A program made the translations under genes and the position numbers. A DNA stretch of 64,000 nt from positions 124,001-188,000 of the forward strand of contig NW_027043830.1 of the NCBI RefSeq assembly GCF_037102585.1. The letters run 5' to 3'. The DNA is from Saccharomycopsis crataegensis (Eukaryota; Ascomycota; Saccharomycetes; Ascoideales; Saccharomycopsidaceae). Shown in pieces: positions 19,982 through 29,528 of the stretch (within the stretch, counting starts at the first letter, position 1; each line of letters starts with the position of its first letter). Under the pieces are notes generated by a model. It saw nothing but the letters and a program-made list of their open reading frames with translations, was not told the origin of the DNA and did no database searches.

Positions 19982-20725
19982 TCATTTCTTCTTGGAAGAT
20001 TTCTTCAAGTGACCTTGAGGTAACCAGTTTTCATCGTAACTCTTAGCACCGGTAGTAGAAGCACTGGTGGTGGCCTTCTTGGAGACGGTAGGCTTAATTG
20101 GCTTTGGAGCATTCTTCTTGAGGTAGTTCTTGTTGACGTATGGGATAGCGAATTGCACAGCAACAAAGTAACCAACGGTACCAAAAACACCAATGAGGAT
20201 AGTCAACACGAACAACAATTGTGGGTCGAAAACGCTGATTGGATGGTCTTCGACGGTGATGAAGCTTGGGTTAGGGGTCACCACGTACATGGTGTTGTCG
20301 TAAGTGATGTAAATGGTTGGAGCAAACACATAAGCAGCAGGATACATATCAATACTGATCTTTTGGATGAATTCACCTTTACCACCATTGACATCAACGG
20401 CCACTGGACCCACGGCAGTATCAGTCAAGTTGAATTTTGGCTCCAAAGTTTGGGCATCTTTGAAGAACCCACCAACCCCAACAATGGAGACTGGGATGTC
20501 TCTGTTGTTGACAAAGGAGTAAGTGACAGACACTTGGTCTTCGTTAAAAAGACGGGACACTTGACTACTGGCATCTTGACCGTCGAATTGATAAGTGATC
20601 GAGAAATCCAAGTTCGAGAAATCGACAGCGGCAGCGGCATCTTTTGGAGCTTCTTCGACAGGAGCGTCGGAAGCAAAGGCCATGGAGGCGACAGAGAACA
20701 ACCCAAAGATGGTGGAGAACTTCAT
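19982..20725 (-). CDS. IRC22: ER membrane protein IRC22, TRAP-alpha-like
   Basis: 247 residues from the ATG at 20725. A signal peptide (M-K-F-S-T-I-F-G-L-F-S-V-A-S-M-A-F-A) is followed by a lumenal beta domain (I-T-Y-Q-F, S-F-V-N-N-R-D-I-P-V, D-M-Y-P-A-A-Y). One membrane span is near 172-194, followed by a short basic cytosolic tail ending in K-K-x-S-K-K-K, consistent with ER retention. This is the architecture of the translocon-associated protein alpha subunit and fungal Irc22. The start was chosen because the longer in-frame version puts 35 odd residues before a clean signal peptide. Divergent from NAS2. Confidence 0.85.
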   Translation of the reverse strand: MKFSTIFGLFSVASMAFASDAPVEEAPKDAAAAVDFSNLDFSITYQFDGQDASSQVSRLFNEDQVSVTYSFVNNRDIPVSIVGVGGFFKDAQTLEPKFNLTDTAVGPVAVDVNGGKGEFIQKISIDMYPAAYVFAPTIYITYDNTMYVVTPNPSFITVEDHPISVFDPQLLFVLTILIGVFGTVGYFVAVQFAIPYVNKNYLKKNAPKPIKPTVSKKATTSASTTGAKSYDENWLPQGHLKKSSKKK

Positions 20726-21017
20726 GTTTGAGGGAATGGAGCGATAATTGGGTGAAGATAACAGAAGAAAGGAGCTGGTGGGGAGATAAAAAAAAATGAT
20801 TCGGTGGTTGAAATTTGACGACGACGACAAAAGACGCCTGGCGCCGGGGCTCGTAATTTGAATTTTACGGAAATTTGTCTTCTTTATCTTATCATTTATT
20901 ATTATCGCATCACTGTTATAATTATTATAACCATTCTTAATATTATTATTATTATTATCATTATTATTATCTGTTACTATTTATTATTCATCATACACAT
21001 CCATTCTCACAATTCAA
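20726..21017. promoter_or_regulatory. Divergent IRC22/NAS2 promoter
   Basis: 292 bp between two ATGs, GC-richer near IRC22 and with ATT/TTA repeats (about 20930-20985) near NAS2. No proteasome-type GGTGGCAAA element seen. Confidence 0.5.
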
Positions 21018-21734
21018 ATGACCAAACAATCACAAGTCACCCCGTCTTTCGATCATGGCACGGCGTTGCCACCAAATTATCGCATCGACAATTTATCATC
21101 GATGAGCTTCAAAGATCTTCTGGATTTGAAAACCGCAGTGCAAAATGAGCTCTTCAGGCTTGGTGCATTGTTGAAAGACCAGAATGTCACGATGGATACT
21201 TCGATACTCACTGCTGATGGGTATCCTCGTGGAGACATCGATATTGTTGCCATTAGGCATTTAAGGAACCGTATTATAATGTTGCGCAATGATTTCGATA
21301 AGATCATTGATCAATTGGATAAAACCATGACCCAGCAATTCCAGAATAATGATGATACCAATGGAAGTGTTTCTCTTCATGGGTTGAAAATCGCCGATAA
21401 TAATAATAATAAAGAGACTCTACAGCCCTTCATGGTGATACAAGACATCTTACCACAATCTCCGGTATTCCAAGGGAGCTTCCAAGTTGATGATAAAATT
21501 GTTGAGTTTGATACGCTTACTTATGAAAATACCAGTCATCTTACGGGACAAAAGAACGCGAAACTCTTCGAGGTTGCCAGATTGGTGAAAGCAAAACAGA
21601 ATCAGTCACTTGGGGTTACGGTATTACGATACGATCCAACAATCAAAGATTACAAACTTTTGGAATTGAAATTGATCCCCCATTCTAATTGGAACGGCCT
21701 TGGTTTATTAGGATGCAAACTAGTACAAATATGA
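21018..21734 (+). CDS. NAS2: Proteasome assembly chaperone NAS2 (PSMD9/p27)
   Basis: 238 residues. The N-terminal helical hairpin contains D-G-Y-P-R-G-D-I-D and the I-R-H-L-R-N-R-I-I-M-L-R-N-D helix, both hallmarks of p27. A PDZ domain (about 130-235) has V-I-Q-D-I-L-P-Q-S-P-V and a final N-W-N-G-L-G-L-L-G-C motif. Nas2 binds the Rpt5 C terminus while the base of the 19S regulatory particle is being assembled. Length is close to the yeast protein (220). Confidence 0.95.
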   Translation: MTKQSQVTPSFDHGTALPPNYRIDNLSSMSFKDLLDLKTAVQNELFRLGALLKDQNVTMDTSILTADGYPRGDIDIVAIRHLRNRIIMLRNDFDKIIDQLDKTMTQQFQNNDDTNGSVSLHGLKIADNNNNKETLQPFMVIQDILPQSPVFQGSFQVDDKIVEFDTLTYENTSHLTGQKNAKLFEVARLVKAKQNQSLGVTVLRYDPTIKDYKLLELKLIPHSNWNGLGLLGCKLVQI

Positions 21735-21847
21735 ATTGGTGAGATCACCACACACACAAACTTTTGTTTTATAGTATAATACTTGTCAGGGTATTTTTTT
21801 TTGTTCTTGTATAGTAGTATAATGTCCCTCTGTGTGCTAAAGAAAAA

Positions 21848-22150
21848 TCAACCCCCATGAAGCGTAGAAGTAAATGTCACAACGTCCTTATGTTCAAGCT
21901 CGTACTCCAACTCTCCTTCCAATTCCCAATCGACATCATTGATCAATACCAAGATACCCGCTCTGATCCCTTCGTTATCGTCGTCTAAAAACATGCAAAT
22001 ATCCTTGGGGTTCTCAAGATGTTGTTGGACAATCAATTGGAGCAAGTCTTTGATCGTCGATCCTTCAGGCACGGTTAATGTCGATTGTCTAACTTTCCCA
22101 AAGATCTGGTCAAGACCTCCTAGGAATTCTGCACTAACTGACAAGCTCAT
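21848..22150 (-). CDS. URM1: Ubiquitin-related modifier 1
   Basis: 100 residues from the ATG at 22150. A beta-grasp fold (S-A-E-F-L-G-G-L-D start, V-L-I-N-D-V-D-W-E-L, S-T-L-H-G-G end) terminates in the Gly-Gly needed for thiocarboxylation. Urm1 is the sulfur carrier for 2-thiolation of U34 in tRNA-Glu, tRNA-Lys and tRNA-Gln, and also a protein modifier under oxidative stress. A longer in-frame version would add 24 residues ahead of the conserved start. Convergent with NAS2, with 113 bp between stops. Confidence 0.95.
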   Translation of the reverse strand: MSLSVSAEFLGGLDQIFGKVRQSTLTVPEGSTIKDLLQLIVQQHLENPKDICMFLDDDNEGIRAGILVLINDVDWELEGELEYELEHKDVVTFTSTLHGG

Positions 22151-22900
22151 TTTTTGCCAAACAAACTTTTGTAAAAGATTATCAACTAAAATGAGGCGGT
22201 GGAAGGAGGAAATTCTTCTCATCGATGAGGGAAAAGAAAAAAATAGAGGAAATTTCTGATCACGTGGGGATGAGAGGATAATTTTGACTACCTTTATTTC
22301 ATTGCTTTAACCATAGATCTATCTATCTCTCTTTTATTAGTACTGTGAAGAAGATAGTAAGTCACCTAAATATATTGCCTTGCCCATCCACCAACTTTAA
22401 TCAATGTTGAAGGCGCATACCCAGGTGGTGGTACTGTGTAACAAATAACATACCATATCAGCGGTATTTATCACTGCATCCTTCACACATAGATAGACCC
22501 CTTTCTGTCGATAAGTATTCTAAACCACTCAAACAGCCCTGCTAGTAATGTCAATCTATACCTGCATGGACTATTTTTGCGTAGTAAATAATCTGCCATA
22601 CATGTTCTGTTCATACTACCGGATGATGATGACCTTTTACGAACTCCACTAAAATTGAAGGATTGGTTTATGAAATCAAACTTCATTATTCTTCCATTAT
22701 CCTCCCATTATCCCAGAGAGTCTGAAAATTGTTTACAAATGAAAAATCTGTGATAAAAAAAAAGTCAACTCTAGTGTAACAATAAACAGTATAAAACAAT
22801 CAAAAAAAGGAACAAATGAAAAAAGTGAAAAAAAAAAAGTAAAATAAACGAATAAAGAATAGATGAATCAGAAAAAAATTATCAGAGCATACTTAAAAAA
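22151..22900. other. Intergenic upstream of URM1
   Basis: 750 bp. Contains a CACGTG site near URM1 and A-rich DNA toward the transporter stop. The 67-codon minus-strand frame at 22483-22686 has no recognisable features and is not credited. Confidence 0.5.
22261..22266. promoter_or_regulatory. CACGTG E-box (Cbf1/Pho4-type)
   Basis: ATCACGTGGG context fits the Cbf1 consensus RTCACRTG. About 110 bp upstream of the URM1 ATG. Confidence 0.35.
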
Positions 22901-24808
22901 TCAATTATTTTCCATCTTTCCAACAACCTTTAAATCTTTCTCCTTTTCTTCTTTTTCCTTTTGCTCTTCACCTTCATACACATCAAGCTTATCAGTCAAC
23001 TTGATGTCATCAACAAACCACATCAAAATCAACATTGGAACGATCACCCCCAAAGTGACCCAACCAATAAGTTGCTGGGTTTCTCTATAAGCACGAGCAA
23101 TGGCAATTCTTTGCACCGTCCCCTTTTTGAACTTCAACGCAACAGTGAGAGATTTATAAATCTTTTTAGCCGCGGATTTTTCGGCAGCAGGTAAGTACTT
23201 CTCAAGTTTATTCAACACCACGGTATTCCAAATGCCTCCGGCAATACAAGTCCCGATCAAGGAGCCAACCGAGTTGAACAACAAGAAGAATGCCGTGGAC
23301 ATCGCAAAGTTTTGCTTACCGGCCATCCCTTGAATGATAACTTGCAAAGCACATTGGTAAATCCCTCTTCCGGCCCCAATGAATACTTCAGCCATGTAAA
23401 GGTACCCACGGTTAGCCACTCCGGCTTCCCCATCGTTGGTGTTGATGAAGTGAACCAATAAGGCATGCCCAAGGAACAATAATGGGATGGAAGTCAAAAC
23501 AAAAATCTTGGATCTTTTAGTGTATTTCATAAGAATCCCCGCAACCACCCCAAATACTTGGACACAGGCTTTTTTGGAATCATCGATTCTCACCGCTTCT
23601 CCGACACTAACGTATTTGGAAACTTGCAATACGGTCTTCATGTATTGAGAATAAGCAGAATTCTCACAAAAGTCCAAAGCCGCAATAATACATGCAATCA
23701 TTGTTGGGGCATGAGTAAAGGCATTGTGTTGGATAAATGGATATCTGGCAACCTTGGAGTTCCACACTAAAAAGGCAATAAACAAAACCCCACCCACCAC
23801 GAGCATGGCAATCAATTTAGGTTCGTGCCATTTATAAGTACTTTTAGCACCGGTAAGTGTCAATGGAACGAAGAACAAGGTCATCCCGGTAAGCATCAAA
23901 AGCCCGCCAAATAAATCAAGCTTGATGAATAACACGTAATAAATCTTCTTGAAAATGTTGTCGGATCCTTTGCTACCTTCGAGCAATACTTTGGTGAATG
24001 ATTGTTTCTTCACTTGAGTTCCGAGTTGCTTAGCCTTAACTTTGTGTAAATGATCCAAATAAAACATCACCAAAGTCAAAACACAACATGAGAAAAACAT
24101 GATGATGGCCCAGATCCCGTAACCCCATCTCCAAGTGGAATGGTCAATGATGCTGTCTTGGATAACCGACCCGACGTATAAAGCAGGCACCGTGGCAATC
24201 GCATCAGGGAATTGTGACCAGAACCCACGGTTGATCAAAGAAGTGGTATCGGCGATGAAAACTTGTTGGAAGACACGGTATCCGATTTTCCCAACCGCAT
24301 AAAGGATTTCAGCACAAACATAAGTTTGGGCATTGCGACAGGCAGCGTACATCACGTACGACAAAGTGTAAATCAACACCGAAAGCCCAAACCCCGAGCT
24401 TTTTCCAAGCCAATAATGCAACTTACCAAATACTGGATAAGACATAATAGCAGTGATCTTGTATACGACAGCAGCGGTAGAAATTAATGTATGTGCGTTG
24501 AAATTGGAGGTCGCATACGATGCTAACCCAGAAGTCGAGTCACCGGCAAATGATTCAACAAAGGCAGCAAAAATCAAAACGGCATAAGCGATGTTCAAGA
24601 CTGTTTTGGTCCATAGTTGTTGGTAAGTATCGGCACTTTCTTCGCCATCGTCATCTCGGGAAGATAATGAAGATTCAAGCTTAGAGGTTTGTTCTCCGAG
24701 ATCTTGGGATGACGACTCTTCAGTATCATTGTCAACGGATTTTTTCGCTCTCAATTTATCATTAATATCCTGAGATAGTTCCAAGCTCAATCTTCTGGAG
24801 GCTTCCAT
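22901..24808 (-). CDS. Siderophore-iron transporter, ARN/SIT1 family (MFS)
   Basis: 635 residues. A charged, acidic cytosolic N terminus (about 1-65) precedes 12-14 membrane spans with the ARN-family features: F-V-E-S-F-A-G-D-S-T-S-G-L in the first span region, a G-Y-R-V-F-Q-Q-V-F-I-A-D-T-T-S-L motif, the D-F-C-E-N-S-A-Y-S-Q-Y block, and G-A-G-R-G-I-Y-Q-C-A-L-Q-V. These H+ symporters take up ferric siderophore complexes made by other microbes. The specific siderophore cannot be told from the sequence. I did not find Aft1-type TGCACCC sites upstream. It belongs with Arn1, Sit1 and Enb1. Confidence 0.9.
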   Translation of the reverse strand: MEASRRLSLELSQDINDKLRAKKSVDNDTEESSSQDLGEQTSKLESSLSSRDDDGEESADTYQQLWTKTVLNIAYAVLIFAAFVESFAGDSTSGLASYATSNFNAHTLISTAAVVYKITAIMSYPVFGKLHYWLGKSSGFGLSVLIYTLSYVMYAACRNAQTYVCAEILYAVGKIGYRVFQQVFIADTTSLINRGFWSQFPDAIATVPALYVGSVIQDSIIDHSTWRWGYGIWAIIMFFSCCVLTLVMFYLDHLHKVKAKQLGTQVKKQSFTKVLLEGSKGSDNIFKKIYYVLFIKLDLFGGLLMLTGMTLFFVPLTLTGAKSTYKWHEPKLIAMLVVGGVLFIAFLVWNSKVARYPFIQHNAFTHAPTMIACIIAALDFCENSAYSQYMKTVLQVSKYVSVGEAVRIDDSKKACVQVFGVVAGILMKYTKRSKIFVLTSIPLLFLGHALLVHFINTNDGEAGVANRGYLYMAEVFIGAGRGIYQCALQVIIQGMAGKQNFAMSTAFFLLFNSVGSLIGTCIAGGIWNTVVLNKLEKYLPAAEKSAAKKIYKSLTVALKFKKGTVQRIAIARAYRETQQLIGWVTLGVIVPMLILMWFVDDIKLTDKLDVYEGEEQKEKEEKEKDLKVVGKMENN

Positions 24809-26605
24809 GATGATATACGTGGTTGGAAATGTTAATTACTGGGAATTCTGACAAAAAAAAAAAGAAAAAGAGAGCTCCAAATGTGCATTTCATCGATTAT
24901 TTAACCATCATAAGTAACGATGAAGAAGAACAAGAACAAGAAATGAGTGAAGAATGCTTACAATAGAAAAATTTTTTTTTACCTCTTGGCATATATTATG
25001 GAGGTTTTGCCCAAAACTTAGTATTTTGCTCAATAGTTTTTTTTTTTTTTTTTTTTTTTTTGCACATGATGTCAGCTTCTTATCTCAACCATCAATGTCC
25101 GTAATCTTTTCCATCGGACTTCGCTACACGACTGAAAAATTTTCTCCAGAAAAAATTTGAGGAAATTTCTCCTGCATAACCTAAACTATCACTATACATT
25201 TTTCCTCATTCCTTTTTAATTCTTCTTCCCACGTTTTTTTTTAAAAAAAAGGGTTTCGTTATTATTTTTATTACTAATGGAGTGAAAGTTTAATTAATCA
25301 AATATGTCCTCGACATGTGTTGTCAATAAGTACCCCCGTTATAATATATTGTTCTAGTTATTTACGCCCCATACATGATCACCGGTCTGCTATTGCCCAA
25401 GGCAACAAACAAATAGCCACATGATCTGGATATTTCCTCTATTGGGACATTAAGGGGCTTTCACATGGAATGAGGTTAGATCTTATAATCCTGTATACCT
25501 AATTTAGTCTGTTGGCATGCACATGTGTCCAACATTACTTAACCTACCTCAAACTTTGTAAAGCTATTACAGGTATATATTATTTACCAACAACTGATAG
25601 TACATTCGAGCAGTTTACTTTTTGACTCTACGTTAAACCCACAACTGGGAAAGATTTTTCACTTGGTGCATGCGGAGGCTGGTTCTTCAAAGCCGCTCTG
25701 ACCTCCCAAATGCCAAGTTAGATGCCTTCCATAAGTAGGGTGTGGTTTCAAGTTTATTGAATATCAGTAACCACAACACTTCATTTAATACTGAGAATAT
25801 GGGTACTAATCCTTTGAAACAGACATTCCTTATGTCTTTAAGTGAAGGCTTGTACGTAGTGAAAGAGTTTTTAGGGCAATACTGAGTAAATCAGAACTTT
25901 TGCTACAAACTATAATGCCACTATGACGAGTATAAACCCGAAAGATGATGCCAGGTTTGCTTACAGATTTTATTGCACAGCGTGCAAGTGTCACCACATT
26001 TGAGGGAGATGTAATGGGTATTACCCTTGTAGTGAGAGGATAAGGCGTTGAAATATGCTTGATAAAGCCAGCATTAAGCGCGGAATCTTCGTTAATCCCA
26101 AATACTGACTCCGGAAATAACAATACCACGATTTACGTTCATATTTTCTGAAGAGAATAAGGAAATTAATTTATGACGACTAACACCAAAGCGTCGTCTA
26201 TAATGTTATTTCTGCCAGTGTCACTAAAGAGAAGGGAGTACAATCTCCAGTGATGGTTTTCCCGCAGTCTCAGGGCCATTACACGCCAATAAAAGTTTAT
26301 AGTATAACAATATAGAACTGGCTTTTGCCTCACCAGTTTAATGATAGGTATCTGCCCAATTCTTAGGAGATTCTGGAACTTTCACGTGCGATATCACGCT
26401 ATTATCCGGTACGGTTAGCCGCAATGGAAGCTATTCCGAGGATTGTATCTCCCGTGATTTCTGTCCGGAAGAAAAAGAAAAAAAAATTATTTGGCCAAAA
26501 AAAAATATATCAAAACATCGCATTTATTATTAAAAAATATCACACATCCAGTATTATTATTAGTAGCACTTTTGACCTCCCTTCCTGGAACAATCAGACT
26601 CAAAT
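24809..26605. other. Long intergenic of mixed texture
   Basis: 1.8 kb between SIT1-like and NUP60-like genes. Poly-T at about 25039-25060. From about 25370 to 26420 the texture is less AT-rich than usual intergenic DNA here, with a 99-codon minus-strand frame (25830-26129) I could not identify. A CACGTG lies at 26393-26398, about 210 bp before the NUP60-like ATG. No tRNA or known element recognised. Confidence 0.45.
26393..26398. promoter_or_regulatory. CACGTG E-box upstream of NUP60-like gene
   Basis: TTCACGTGCG, 208 bp before the ATG. Single motif match. Confidence 0.3.
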
Positions 26606-28618
26606 ATGGTGAAGAAAGTAGTATATCCTACTAGACGCTCGAATTCCACAAACCCTTACGATTATTCCACCAACAGGGTGAAACAAGAGGCTGGGAATCC
26701 TGGTCATGAAAACAATTGCAAATCACAATCATTGTTCTCAAGAATTAAAGGGTTTTTTGGTTCATGGAATCCCGCAGTTAATAACAATGAGAATGAAAAT
26801 GGTGCTATGGAGGACAGTACCACTACATCAACCAACCTGAGCGCTATTACTACCATCCAACCTTTCAAATACCCTGCCCCAGACGCTGATTTCATCAGTA
26901 ATATATCCTCTAGAAAACTTGTATCCACCCCAACAACCCTGGCCTTTGGCACCCCAAACAATTCTCTAATACACCAACCGAATAATGGAACAACTCCAAA
27001 GGATAAGTTGATTAAGTATCTACACGAAAAGGGGATCTCAGAACTTGAGGCGGAAGGGATTTTATCAATTGCCAAGCAGATTGATAGTGATAATACCGAC
27101 CCAAATATTTCAAAGTCCATTGATTATCTAGTACATAACAACGAATACCAGCCGTACTTAAAGAAACCAAGTGATGAACCAAATGATATAGAAGAAGAAA
27201 AAGAAAAGCAAGAAGACGATAAAAAACAATTAGATTTACAAACCCCTAAACCAAAAAGAAAAGTGGAGACTTCGATGTTTGCCAACAATACCACCAGTTT
27301 TATGGATTCCAGTATATACATGACCGCCAACAAGACATTAAAAAGAAATACTAGCCATAGTGAGGCTTCATCGCCATTCAAGATGAATATTACCAAACGT
27401 CCGAAAACTGTGCACGGGAAAGACTTTTTGAAAGCGGCAAAGGTGAATAATTCCACAATTTTAGCCAATAACACTACTTTTAATGATAAAACTTTTGTCA
27501 CTGCTCGTGAATATTCTGATGATGATTCTACGATGACCACAGCCAAGAATGATGGCCCAATAACTCAGCTTAGCTCCACTGCCACCGCCCTTCTCGGTAT
27601 TTTGGATGCCGATAAACCTAAAGATTCTGAAAAACCAGCAGTGAAAGAATCAAAGAAAAAATACGAGATTTATATCAACCCCTATGTTAATTCATCATTA
27701 TCCAGAAGTTCGCGCAAACCAAAGTCACGGAACTCATCGGAGTTACAAACCCCTGATGATTCTACGATGAAGGATACTACCGCCAATACCAGCAATAATA
27801 AATTGTTGACTATTGTGGAAAATACAATTGCTTTTGATAAATCCGCATCTTTTGATTCGGCACCAAGTTCGACTCCGTTCACTAAGCCACCACCAGAGAA
27901 GAAACCTGAATCGACTACTCCTATAGAATTGGACATTGAATCGGAAAACGCTACCTTAAAAATGGCGGAGCCATCAATTTTCAACACTGGAGAAAATGGT
28001 GCCAAGACCTCAACCGCGATGACGGCGATGAATAAATACAAACCTCTGAAATCATCTTCTTTACGCTCAGAAGTATTCAAGAAAAGTCCTGAAGGCAAAA
28101 CAAAAACTTCTGGGTTTTCATTTGGACTGGCATCATTTGGTCCACAATCTACCAATGTCAACACTCCTTTGAAAGCCAATGGGGAAACAAAAAAAAATAA
28201 CAATGCTTTGGCATTTTCCACTCCACAGGCTAATGGCCAACAGAAATTGAATGGTGGCTTTAACAAACCATTGTTTGGTAATAGTATTACTGGCTTCAGC
28301 AGTGGTACAATAAATAAGGAAGAAACATCAATTATCCAAACTCCAACTGCTAAGATTGTTAAGCCAATCACTCCTATTACTCGTGACTTGAAACCATCAA
28401 ATGTTGAAGTGATCGATGTGAGCGATGATGATGAAATGGGAATTCCTGAATCAACAGCCGTTGTCAAGAAAGATACCTCAAGTATTTCTCCAGTGATGCC
28501 CGGGCCATTTGATAGACTTTTTTTCTTTCCAGCGGCAATCAAGCAACAATATTTGTTGACCGATGTCGATGAAGCGCAAGTCCAGATGTATAAAGGGATT
28601 TTCAGTTTTGAAACATAG
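26606..28618 (+). CDS. NUP60: Nuclear basket nucleoporin, NUP60-like
   Basis: 670 residues, mostly disordered. The N-terminal S-L-F-S-R-I-K-G-F-F-G-S-W (about 42-54) matches the amphipathic membrane-binding helix of Nup60 (S-L-F-S-K-I-K-x-F-F). A helical segment near 132-160 is followed by Ser/Thr/Asn/Pro-rich sequence with scattered F-G and F-x-F-G (S-G-F-S-F-G near 502-507). Basic K-R/P-K-R-K stretches could serve in nuclear import. The C terminus contains an F-F-F-P and K-G-I-F-S-F motif. Nup60 anchors the nuclear basket and binds Gsp1-related transport factors. Nup1 has a similar helix, so the paralog choice is not certain. Confidence 0.7.
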   Translation: MVKKVVYPTRRSNSTNPYDYSTNRVKQEAGNPGHENNCKSQSLFSRIKGFFGSWNPAVNNNENENGAMEDSTTTSTNLSAITTIQPFKYPAPDADFISNISSRKLVSTPTTLAFGTPNNSLIHQPNNGTTPKDKLIKYLHEKGISELEAEGILSIAKQIDSDNTDPNISKSIDYLVHNNEYQPYLKKPSDEPNDIEEEKEKQEDDKKQLDLQTPKPKRKVETSMFANNTTSFMDSSIYMTANKTLKRNTSHSEASSPFKMNITKRPKTVHGKDFLKAAKVNNSTILANNTTFNDKTFVTAREYSDDDSTMTTAKNDGPITQLSSTATALLGILDADKPKDSEKPAVKESKKKYEIYINPYVNSSLSRSSRKPKSRNSSELQTPDDSTMKDTTANTSNNKLLTIVENTIAFDKSASFDSAPSSTPFTKPPPEKKPESTTPIELDIESENATLKMAEPSIFNTGENGAKTSTAMTAMNKYKPLKSSSLRSEVFKKSPEGKTKTSGFSFGLASFGPQSTNVNTPLKANGETKKNNNALAFSTPQANGQQKLNGGFNKPLFGNSITGFSSGTINKEETSIIQTPTAKIVKPITPITRDLKPSNVEVIDVSDDDEMGIPESTAVVKKDTSSISPVMPGPFDRLFFFPAAIKQQYLLTDVDEAQVQMYKGIFSFET

Positions 28619-29101
28619 TATTATAATATTGTATATTTTTGGTAATTTTTTTTTCTTTCATTATTTTATCTTATCTTATTGCATCTAATGAATGAATTAA
28701 TTCATTGTCAGTTTTAGTGCTGTCTTTTATTATCAGAATACGTTTTGGAGGGAATTGTTGTAGGAATTCGATTTATTTTATATATATATACATGTATATG
28801 TATATGTAACACTTTGAGGCTACTGCTTATTTATTTCTTTGTGTTATTTCCAGCCATGCTATTCAAGTTAGGCTGCTGTTTTTTATTTGTTTTTATCAAT
28901 ATTTGAGATAATTACTATATTAGGATCAGTGAGCAAATCAACCTCTAAAAACACAAGTCGCTTTAAACTTTACGTGACGTAGTTTTTATCTTGCCATCAG
29001 CTATTTTACTTTTGATCATACCTCGTAATTGGCTGTGATAAATGCAATAGGACGAAGTCTTGGCAAAGAAGTTTTTGGAGGAACACTAAAAAATAAAAAC
29101 A
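28619..29101. other. Intergenic, former MTW1 promoter
   Basis: AT-rich. Contains the 11-bp palindrome TACGTGACGTA at 28971-28981, about 120 bp before the relic's ATG, and a (TA)n run near 28780. Confidence 0.45.
28971..28981. promoter_or_regulatory. Palindrome TACGTGACGTA (bZIP/CRE-like)
   Basis: Perfect 5+1+5 palindrome overlapping CACGTCA/TGACGT-type half sites, upstream of the MTW1 relic. Confidence 0.4.
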
Positions 29102-29528
29102 ATGTCTGCCTCAGATGCTAATACTACGATTCTTTTGACTGAGTATTTCGGATTCTCCCCCGATCACTCTAATTGATGCTGTTACCAATTCAGTAAATGA
29201 GATCATTTACAAGTGCACCGCAGTTTTTTGGCAAATATACCAAACAAGATAAACTTTAGGTGTGGCTCTATGATATTGAATAACGATAATGATAATAATC
29301 AAACGGAGGAGAGCAGTTCTGATATGAGGGGGGAGGTGGAGGTGGACATAGCAAAATTGGATACCATGCTAGAAAGTAGTGTGTATAAACTTAGATCGTT
29401 ATAAGCAGGTGAGAATGATAAATAACCCAAAAAAGAAGTTGAAAGGAATTGAACAGAATATCTTAGAGATGAAGCAAGAAATCAAATTTCAATTATTTTT
29501 AAAACAGATACCTATGGCCACTTTTGTC
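29102..29528 (+). pseudogene. Relic of MTW1 (MIS12 kinetochore subunit)
   Basis: The ATG at 29102 opens M-S-A-S-D-A-N-T-T-I-L-L-T-E-Y-F-G-F, the conserved N terminus of Mtw1/Mis12. After a frameshift, L-I-D-A-V-T-N-S-V-N-E-I-I-Y-K-C-T-A follows (29169-29222). A second frame change leads to E-V-E-V-D-I-A-K-L-D-T-M-L-E-S-S-V (about 29333-29383) and a stop. A last fragment with L-K-G-I-E-Q-N-I-L-E-M-K-Q-E-I (about 29437-29482) resembles the coiled-coil part. True Mtw1 is about 290 residues and essential. Here the order is kept but the middle and C-terminal parts are missing and frames are broken, so this is a decayed duplicate. An intact copy should exist elsewhere. Confidence 0.72.

Noticed and set aside
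22483-22686. 67-codon minus-strand open frame upstream of URM1
   Set aside because: No motifs and no promoter-like context; it lies in the URM1 upstream region.
25318-25534. Possible solo LTR: TGTTG ... CAACA, about 217 bp
   Set aside because: The ends fit a yeast LTR pattern, but the 5-bp flanks (ACATG and TTACT) do not match, no primer-binding or coding parts are near, and no second copy was seen. The motif pair alone is weak.
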